Source: Ferruginibacter sp. (lineage in GTDB: Bacteria > Bacteroidota > Bacteroidia > Chitinophagales > Chitinophagaceae). Taken from it: 13,905 nucleotides of DNA. This document shows, piece after piece, positions 8,401 through 13,905 of the stretch (its first letter is position 1; each line of letters opens with the position of its first letter). The stretch is taken from the NCBI GenBank assembly GCA_025357775.1, contig JANXOQ010000029.1:1-13905 (forward strand). Direction: 5' to 3'. Under the pieces are notes generated by a model. It saw only the letters and a list, made by a program, of their open reading frames with translations. It ran no database searches and was not told the origin of the DNA. Position numbers and translations under genes: made by a program.

Positions 8401-9279
8401 AACGTAAATCCACTAAACTGGAGTGGCGATGAAAAAATTGATGAATTAATAAACGTTTTATTGCATAACTACAATATAAAGTTTAACGAAGAATTGGGCA
8501 GATACAAGCGTGAGAAATTTAACATATCAATTGGGGATGAATTGCCTGCAGGTGTGTTGAAACTTGCTAAGGTATACATGGCCATTAAGCGTAAACTTAA
8601 AGTAGGAGATAAAATGGCTGGTCGCCATGGTAATAAAGGTATTGTAGCAAAAATTGTACGTGCGGAAGATATGCCTTTCTTAGAAGATGGCACACCTGTA
8701 GATATCGTATTGAACCCATTGGGTGTACCTAGCCGTATGAACCTTGGACAGATTTATGAAACAGCATTAGGCTGGGCAGGTGAAAAATTAGGCGTTCGAT
8801 TTGCCACTCCGATTTTTGACGGTGCTTCAGTTGATGAAATTGCAGAGAATATTGAAAAAGCTGGATTACCTAAATTTGGACATACTTATTTGTATGATGG
8901 AGAAACAGGAGATCGTTTTGATCAAAAAGCCACAGTGGGTATAATTTATGTAATTAAGTTACATCACATGGTAGATGATAAAATGCATGCACGTTCTATT
9001 GGGCCGTATAGTCTTATTACACAACAGCCATTGGGTGGTAAAGCACAGTTCGGTGGTCAGCGCTTTGGAGAGATGGAGTGTTGGGCATTGGAGGCTTATG
9101 GAGCATCTAACATATTGCAAGAGTTACTTACAATAAAGTCAGATGATATTGTAGGAAGGGCAAAAACGTATGAAGCTATCGTAAAAGGTGATAATATACC
9201 TAAAGGTGGCACGCCAGAATCATTTAATGTATTGGTTCATGAGTTGAGGGGATTAGGATTAGATTTGAAGTTTGAGTAG
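5470..9279 (+). CDS. rpoB: DNA-directed RNA polymerase subunit beta
   Basis: This encodes the beta subunit (1269 residues from the chosen start), which with beta-prime forms the active-site cleft of RNA polymerase. The rifampicin-pocket segment [20 protein letters not shown] at about residues 471-490 has the wild-type residues at the positions corresponding to E. coli Q513, D516, S522, H526, R529 and S531, followed by [18 protein letters not shown] and [23 protein letters not shown] lies at 771-781, the active-site lysines are in [10 protein letters not shown] at 1048-1057, and [17 protein letters not shown] is near the C-terminus. I chose ATG 5470 over an in-frame TTG at 5410: the extra 20 residues are hydrophobic and unlike the family, the ATG gives the family-like [15 protein letters not shown] start, and it fits the predicted transcription start. 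It is cotranscribed with rpoC. The usual L7/L12 gene is not upstream. Confidence 0.97.
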   Translation: MTAIKSNAAKRINFGKVELIAEQPDLLGIQIQSFKDFFQLETTPDKRNVEGLFRCFKDNFPITDTRNIFVLEFLDYFVDPPRYSIDECIERGLTYAVPLKAKLRLSCNDEEHVDFQTIVQDVFLGNIPYMTPRGTFVVNGAERVVVSQLHRSPGVFFGQSVHPNGTKIFSARVIPFKGAWMEFATDINNVMFAYIDRKKKFPVTTLLRSIGFETDKDILELFGMADEVKADKKSLEKQIGKRLAARVLRTWVEDFVDEDTGEVVSIERNEIILERDTVLDESNIATILQVEVKSVFVQKEEVSGDYSIIYNTLNKDTSNSELEAVQHIYKQLRGTDAPDDETARGIIDKLFFSDKRYDLGEVGRYKINRRLGLDFPITKKVLTKDDIIAIIKTLVLLTNGKSEIDDIDHLSNRRVRTVGEQLYAQFGVGLARMARTIRERMNVRDNEVFTPVDLINARTLSSVINSFFGTSQLSQFLDQTNPLSEITHKRRISALGPGGLSRERAGFEVRDVHYSHYGRLCTIETPEGPNIGLISTLCVHAKINDMGFIETPYRKVNAGKVDMKKVTFLSAEEEDTAKIAQANVDIDDKGNFVDNRIKSRQTGDFPILDKEEVEYMDVAPNQIVGLSASLIPFLEHDDANRALMGSNMQRQAVPLIRPEVPIVGTGLEGKAARDARIQIHADGEGLVEYVDANEIHVRYKRSEVVKLVSFEDELTIYKLTKFVRTNQETTINLRPAVIKGQKVAEGDFLTEGYATLGGELALGRNMKVAFMPWKGYNFEDAIVISEKVVKDDLFTSIHISEFETEVRDTKLGEEELTPDIPNVSEEATKDLDQNGIIRIGALIKEGDIIIGKITPKGESDPTPEEKLLRAIFGDKAGDAKDASLKAPSGTQGVVIDKKLFQRAKKDKNAKVREKAQMDKIEKNHETNEERLMNMLQEKLQSMLLDKVSLGVANTFGEVLIGKGVKFTVKNLAQIDYVNVNPLNWSGDEKIDELINVLLHNYNIKFNEELGRYKREKFNISIGDELPAGVLKLAKVYMAIKRKLKVGDKMAGRHGNKGIVAKIVRAEDMPFLEDGTPVDIVLNPLGVPSRMNLGQIYETALGWAGEKLGVRFATPIFDGASVDEIAENIEKAGLPKFGHTYLYDGETGDRFDQKATVGIIYVIKLHHMVDDKMHARSIGPYSLITQQPLGGKAQFGGQRFGEMECWALEAYGASNILQELLTIKSDDIVGRAKTYEAIVKGDNIPKGGTPESFNVLVHELRGLGLDLKFE

Positions 9280-9284
9280 AAAAG

Positions 9285-9384
9285 CTCTCTAAATCCTCCA
9301 AAGGAGGATTTGGAAGTCTCTAAACAAACACGGAAGTTAAATTATTGTAGCCTTGAAGTGCCTCCTTTGGAGGGATTTAGGGAG
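9285..9384. repeat. Inverted pair of CCTCCAAAGGAGG-type repeats between rpoB and rpoC
   Basis: The left arm at 9285-9307 and the right arm at 9361-9384 are reverse complements apart from one inserted base and one mismatch, around a 53-base centre. Each arm is also self-complementary: 9291-9299 pairs with 9303-9311 around an AAA loop, and 9361-9365 pairs with 9369-9373 around TTT. The RNA can therefore form either two small hairpins or one long one. There is no T-run after it, so it is not an intrinsic terminator. It resembles the CTAAATCC(C)TCC-type intergenic repeats I recall from many Bacteroidota genomes; that family assignment is from memory. It fills most of the 143-base rpoB-rpoC gap. 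Confidence 0.8.
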
Positions 9385-9422
9385 GATAAAAATTATTAAT
9401 TACACAATTATCAACTAGATAT

Positions 9423-12400
9423 ATGTCATTTAAAAAAGAAAACCGTCCAAAAGCATCTTTCTCACAAATTACAATAGGTTTGGCTAGTCCAGATGTTATC
9501 TTAGAAAGAAGCTATGGTGAAGTTTTAAAGCCTGAAACAATCAACTATCGTACATACAAACCCGAAAGAGATGGTTTGTTTTGCGAAAGAATATTTGGCC
9601 CTGTAAAGGATTATGAGTGTGCTTGCGGAAAGTACAAACGAATTCGTTATAAAGGCATTGTGTGTGACCGCTGCGGTGTGGAGGTTACAGAAAAGAAAGT
9701 ACGTAGAGAACGTATGGGACACATTAAATTGGTAGTGCCAATTGTACATATTTGGTACTTTAAATCTTTGCCAAATAAAATAGGATATTTGCTTGGTATG
9801 AGCTCTAAGAAATTAGAAACCATCGTTTATTATGAGCGTTACGTAGTTATAAATGCAGGTATACGTGCAGATAAGGGGCAAAACTATGCTGATTTATTAA
9901 CAGAAGAGGAATATTTGGATATTTTAGATACTCTTCCAAAAGAGAACCAAATGTTACCCGACGAAGATCCGGAAAAATTTGTGGCTAAAATGGGAGCAGA
10001 AGCAGTTGGTGCTTTGCTAGAGCGTTTAAATCTAGATCAACTAAGTTTCGATCTTCGTAATTCTGCTGCTAACGAAACCTCTCAACAACGTAAGGCAGAT
10101 GCCTTAAAGCGTTTGAGCGTAGTAGAAAGTTTCCGTGATGCCAATACAAGAATTGAAAACCGACCTGAATGGATGGTTATGCAATATATTCCTGTAATAC
10201 CTCCAGAACTTCGTCCATTAGTACCATTAGATGGGGGACGTTTTGCTTCTTCTGATTTAAATGATTTATATCGCCGTGTTATTATTCGTAATAACCGTCT
10301 TAAGCGTTTGATGGAAATTAAAGCTCCTGAAGTAATTCTTCGTAATGAGAAAAGAATGTTGCAAGAGGCAATAGATTCACTTTTTGATAATAGTCGTAAA
10401 TCTAATGCTGTAAAAGCTGAGGGTGGACGTGCATTAAAATCTTTAAGTGATGTTTTGAAAGGCAAGCAAGGACGTTTCCGTCAAAACTTGTTAGGTAAGC
10501 GTGTGGATTACTCTGGTCGTTCTGTAATTGTGGTAGGACCAGAATTGAAAATGCATGAGTGTGGTTTACCGAAAGATATGGCGGCAGAATTGTTTAAGCC
10601 GTTTATTATTCGCAAGCTTATTGAAAGAGGTATTGTAAAAACAGTAAAAAGTGCAAGAAAACTGGTAGATAAAAAAGAAGCAATTATTTGGGATATTCTT
10701 GAAAATATATTGAAAGGTCATCCAGTTATGTTGAACAGAGCTCCAACCCTACACAGGTTATCTATTCAAGCGTTTCAACCAAAGTTAATTGAAGGAAAAG
10801 CAATACAATTGCATCCATTGGTTACTTCTGCGTTTAATGCCGATTTTGATGGAGATCAAATGGCGGTGCATGTACCTTTAAGTAGTGCATCTATTTTGGA
10901 AGCTCAATTGTTATTGTTATCCTCTCATAATATTCTTAACCCTCAAAATGGTACACCTATTACCCTTCCTTCTCAGGATATGGTGCTTGGTTTATACTAC
11001 ATTACAAAGGGCAAAAAGACTATTGGAGATGAAATAATGAAGGGACAAGGTAAATCTTTTTACTCTGCTGAGGAGGTAATAATAGCCTACAATGAGAAAG
11101 TAATAGATTTACATGCAAATATTAAAGTAAGGGCTAATTTCCGTAATCCTGACGGAAGTCTTACTTTTAAACTAATAGAAACAACTGTAGGACGTGTAAT
11201 TTTTAACCAACATGTACCTAAAGAAGTAGGTTTTGTAAATGCACTACTTACTAAGAAAAACTTAAGAGAAATTATCGGTGATATTATTAAGTGGACATCA
11301 GTTCCAATAACAGCTAAATTCTTAGATGACATTAAAACACTAGGTTACCGTATGGCATTCCGTGGTGGTTTATCATTTAATATTAATGACCTTATTATAC
11401 CAGCTGTTAAAGAAGAGTTGGTAGAAAATGCACATGGTGAAGTAGCAGAAGTAATGGATAGTTACAATATGGGTTTAATTACAAATAATGAGCGTTATAA
11501 TCAGGTTATTGATATTTGGAGTCGTGTAGATACTAAAGTTACAGAAACATTGATTAAAGATTTGGCAACAGATAAACAAGGGTTTAACTCTGTTTATATG
11601 ATGCTTGATAGTGGTGCTCGTGGATCTAAACAACAAATTAAGCAGCTTGCGGGTATGAGAGGTTTGATGGCTAAGCCACGTAAATCTGGATCATCTGGTA
11701 GTGAAATTATTGAAAATCCAATTTTGGCTAATTTTAAAGATGGCTTGAGTGTATTGGAGTACTTTATATCTACCCATGGTGCTCGTAAAGGTCTAGCTGA
11801 TACGGCTCTTAAAACGGCGGATGCTGGTTACTTAACAAGAAGGCTGGTGGATGTGGCGCAAGATGTGGTAATTAATGATGAAGATTGTGGCACACTACGT
11901 GGCATTGCAACATCTGCACTAAAAGATAATGAAGATATTATTGAATCATTAAGCGATAGGATTGAAGGGCGTATGAGTTTGCATGATGTATTGCACCCTG
12001 TAACAAATGAAATACTAGCAAATGCTGGTGAAGAAATAAGTACGGATACTGCAAAATTGATTGATGAAAGTGGAATAGAAACGGTAGAAATACGTTCAGT
12101 TTTGACTTGCGAAAGTAAGCGTGGCGTTTGTGTAAGATGCTATGGTAAAAACTTAGCCACTGGTACTATTGCACAGCGTGGTGATGCTGTTGGTGTAATA
12201 GCTGCTCAGTCTATTGGTGAGCCTGGTACACAGCTTACGCTTCGTACCTTCCACGTAGGTGGTGTGGCTGGTTCTACGTCGGTAGAAAGTAGTTTGTATG
12301 CTAAGTTTGATGGTACTTTACAATTTGATGGATTGCGTACGGTGGCAACTGAAGATGCAGAAGGAAAAAAACAAGTAGTTGTTATTGGTCGTACAGGTGA

Positions 12401-13715
12401 GGTTAGAAATATTGATGTAAAATCTGAGCGCTTATTAAATAGTATGCATATTCCTTATGGTTCAGTATTGAAAGTAAAGGATGGTCAAAAAGTAGCAAAA
12501 GGTGATGCAATTTGTACATGGGACCCATTTAACAATGTAATTGTTGCTGAGGTTGCTGGTACTATTAAGTTTGATGCATTACTAGAAGGTATTACTTACC
12601 GTGATGAGGCTGACGAACAAACTGGGCATAGAGAAAAAGTTGTTATTGATACAAAAGATAAAACAAAATTGCCTTCTATTATTGTAAGTGGTAAAGAAAC
12701 AAAAGGGTATAACCTACCAGTAGGGTCTCATATTGTAATTGAAGAGGGTGATGATGTAAGAAGTGGTCAAGTATTGGTAAAAATACCTCGTGTATTGAGC
12801 AAATTAAAGGATATTACTGGAGGTTTACCTCGTGTAACTGAATTATTTGAAGCTCGTAACCCTAGCAACCCTGCTGTAGTTTGTGAAATAGATGGTGTAG
12901 TTGCTTTTGGTGCCATTAAGCGTGGTAACAGAGAGATTATAGTAGAAGCAAAAGATGGTGTTGTTCGTAAATATTTAGTTCCACTTAGTCGTCAGATATT
13001 GGTACAAGATGGTGACTTTGTAAAAGCTGGTTCTCAATTATCAGATGGGCAAACTGCTCCTGCTGATATATTAGCTATTAAAGGACCATTTGCAGTGCAA
13101 GAATATGTAGTAAATGAAATACAAGAAGTTTACAGATTGCAGGGTGTGAAAATAAATGATAAGCATGTGGAAGTAATTGTACGCCAAATGATGAGAAAAG
13201 TTACTATTGAAGATGCGGGTGATACCATTTTCTTAGAAGGAGATGTAGAAGAAAAACAAGAGTTTAATCTTGAAAATGATAATATTTTTGATAAAAAGGT
13301 TATCACGGAACATGGTGATAGTACAAAATTAAAAACTGGGCAAATCGTAACCTTACGTGACGTACGTGAAGAAAACTCGATACTAAGACGTGCAGATAAA
13401 AAACTTGTAGAATTTAGGGATGCTAAACCTGCAACATCTTCACCTCTATTGCTTGGTATTACAAAAGCATCATTAGGTACGCAAAGTTGGATTTCAGCTG
13501 CATCGTTTCAAGAGACTACAAAAATATTGAGTAGTGCTGCTATACAAGGAAAAATGGATCCTATGCTTGGTTTGAAAGAGAATGTAATAACTGGACACAA
13601 TATACCAGCTGGCACAGGTTTGCGTGAATTTAATAATATGATTGTAGGTAGCAAAGAAGAGTACGAAACTTTGATGACTACTAAGGAAGCAATGAGTTTT
13701 GATGATGAAGAGTAA
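9423..13715 (+). CDS. rpoC: DNA-directed RNA polymerase subunit beta-prime
   Basis: This encodes the 1430-residue beta-prime subunit, a normal length for Bacteroidota, which carries the catalytic centre of RNA polymerase. The N-terminal zinc site is C66, C68, C81 and C84. The catalytic loop NADFDGD is at residues 472-478, with Mg-binding D474, D476 and D478. The bridge-helix region [20 protein letters not shown] follows, then the second zinc site C822, C896, C903 and C906, and the trigger-loop segment [19 protein letters not shown] just after it. The long region up to the C-terminus has the expected beta-rich insertion and ends with an acidic DDEE. The ATG at 9423 gives the family-typical [20 protein letters not shown]; no Shine-Dalgarno sequence lies at normal spacing. 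I see no separate promoter, so it is probably read through from rpoB across the inverted repeat. Confidence 0.97.
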   Translation: MSFKKENRPKASFSQITIGLASPDVILERSYGEVLKPETINYRTYKPERDGLFCERIFGPVKDYECACGKYKRIRYKGIVCDRCGVEVTEKKVRRERMGHIKLVVPIVHIWYFKSLPNKIGYLLGMSSKKLETIVYYERYVVINAGIRADKGQNYADLLTEEEYLDILDTLPKENQMLPDEDPEKFVAKMGAEAVGALLERLNLDQLSFDLRNSAANETSQQRKADALKRLSVVESFRDANTRIENRPEWMVMQYIPVIPPELRPLVPLDGGRFASSDLNDLYRRVIIRNNRLKRLMEIKAPEVILRNEKRMLQEAIDSLFDNSRKSNAVKAEGGRALKSLSDVLKGKQGRFRQNLLGKRVDYSGRSVIVVGPELKMHECGLPKDMAAELFKPFIIRKLIERGIVKTVKSARKLVDKKEAIIWDILENILKGHPVMLNRAPTLHRLSIQAFQPKLIEGKAIQLHPLVTSAFNADFDGDQMAVHVPLSSASILEAQLLLLSSHNILNPQNGTPITLPSQDMVLGLYYITKGKKTIGDEIMKGQGKSFYSAEEVIIAYNEKVIDLHANIKVRANFRNPDGSLTFKLIETTVGRVIFNQHVPKEVGFVNALLTKKNLREIIGDIIKWTSVPITAKFLDDIKTLGYRMAFRGGLSFNINDLIIPAVKEELVENAHGEVAEVMDSYNMGLITNNERYNQVIDIWSRVDTKVTETLIKDLATDKQGFNSVYMMLDSGARGSKQQIKQLAGMRGLMAKPRKSGSSGSEIIENPILANFKDGLSVLEYFISTHGARKGLADTALKTADAGYLTRRLVDVAQDVVINDEDCGTLRGIATSALKDNEDIIESLSDRIEGRMSLHDVLHPVTNEILANAGEEISTDTAKLIDESGIETVEIRSVLTCESKRGVCVRCYGKNLATGTIAQRGDAVGVIAAQSIGEPGTQLTLRTFHVGGVAGSTSVESSLYAKFDGTLQFDGLRTVATEDAEGKKQVVVIGRTGEVRNIDVKSERLLNSMHIPYGSVLKVKDGQKVAKGDAICTWDPFNNVIVAEVAGTIKFDALLEGITYRDEADEQTGHREKVVIDTKDKTKLPSIIVSGKETKGYNLPVGSHIVIEEGDDVRSGQVLVKIPRVLSKLKDITGGLPRVTELFEARNPSNPAVVCEIDGVVAFGAIKRGNREIIVEAKDGVVRKYLVPLSRQILVQDGDFVKAGSQLSDGQTAPADILAIKGPFAVQEYVVNEIQEVYRLQGVKINDKHVEVIVRQMMRKVTIEDAGDTIFLEGDVEEKQEFNLENDNIFDKKVITEHGDSTKLKTGQIVTLRDVREENSILRRADKKLVEFRDAKPATSSPLLLGITKASLGTQSWISAASFQETTKILSSAAIQGKMDPMLGLKENVITGHNIPAGTGLREFNNMIVGSKEEYETLMTTKEAMSFDDEE

Positions 13716-13785
13716 TGAGTATTGAGATGTGAGTAATGAGATGTGAGTATTGAGTATTGAGATGCTAGATGTGAGATACAAGATA
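13716..13785. repeat. Tandem 7-base array directly behind the rpoC stop
   Basis: Starting at the base after the TAA of rpoC, the sequence divides without gaps into ten 7-base units. The first seven are variants of TGAG plus three bases (TGAGTAT, TGAGATG, TGAGTAA); the eighth is CTAGATG, the ninth TGAGATA and the tenth a degenerate CAAGATA. TGAGTAT occurs three times and TGAGATG three times. The unit carries TGA and is not a multiple of three, so the array places stop codons in all forward frames. It lies between the rpoC stop and its terminator and would be in the 3' end of the mRNA. Function is unknown. Confidence 0.85.
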
Positions 13786-13815
13786 TTCTTATAATTTTTT
13801 AGTTTTAAATAATGT

Positions 13816-13842
13816 AGGCTGCCCTTTGGGCAGCCTTTTTTT
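13816..13842 (+). terminator. Intrinsic terminator of the rpoBC unit
   Basis: AGGCTGCCC at 13816-13824 pairs perfectly with GGGCAGCCT at 13828-13836 around a TTT loop, followed by a further run of six T's. This is a strong, GC-rich 9-bp stem about 100 bases beyond the rpoC stop and should end the rpoB-rpoC transcript. Beyond it, 13843-13905 is AT-rich with no gene visible. Confidence 0.92.
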
Positions 13843-13905
13843 GTGTTTTTAAGTGTGTTAAAGTTTTGTTAGAACTTTTACTATTGATATTAAAATTATT
13901 TCTAT

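Noticed and set aside
9285..9384. Terminator between rpoB and rpoC
   Set aside because: No T-run follows either hairpin, and termination here would cut off rpoC, which has no visible promoter of its own.
9381..9385. GGAGG as a Shine-Dalgarno sequence for rpoC
   Set aside because: It lies nearly 40 bases before the ATG, is part of the inverted repeat, and Bacteroidota generally do not depend on such sites.
1..13905. tRNA, rRNA, CRISPR arrays, transposases or a multi-gene defence system
   Set aside because: None is visible on either strand; the other long open frames on the minus strand lie antisense to smc, rpoB or rpoC and read as composition-driven shadows.

Overview
This AT-rich window reads as chromosomal core sequence from a member of the Bacteroidota, most likely a Chitinophagaceae-like lineage. 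The evidence is the family-typical wording of the SMC, RpoB and RpoC proteins, start codons with no Shine-Dalgarno sequence close upstream, and good matches to the Bacteroidota promoter consensus (TTTG, then TAnnTTTG) in front of three genes. The lineage is inferred from recognition of protein sequence, not from a search.

Layout, all genes on the + strand. Positions 1-296 are a non-coding leader with a nested AT-rich inverted repeat and a promoter. Positions 297-3812 encode the chromosome-partitioning ATPase SMC from a GTG start; a clear intrinsic terminator follows at 3845-3877, so smc looks monocistronic. Positions 3878-4155 are a more GC-rich stretch with a perfect 12-bp inverted repeat and a promoter. 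Positions 4156-5159 are a RhuM-family gene split in two by a -1 shift at a run of eight A's. Positions 5160-5469 are a non-coding rpoB leader. Positions 5470-9279 are rpoB and 9423-13715 are rpoC, separated by 143 bases that hold two inverted copies of a CCTCCAAAGGAGG-type repeat. Behind rpoC come a 7-base tandem array (13716-13785) and a strong intrinsic terminator (13816-13842).

Functionally, rpoB and rpoC form a transcription unit for the two large subunits of RNA polymerase; all catalytic and zinc-binding motifs I checked are present. SMC works with ScpA and ScpB, which are not in the window, to organise and segregate the chromosome. The RhuM-like gene is accessory and probably acquired or decaying.

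I do not see a previously undescribed multi-gene system. The points most worth a second look are the A8 frameshift in the RhuM gene, the arm-swapping inverted repeat between rpoB and rpoC, the heptamer array abutting the rpoC stop, the structured islet before rhuM, and the absence of the usual ribosomal-protein genes upstream of rpoB.
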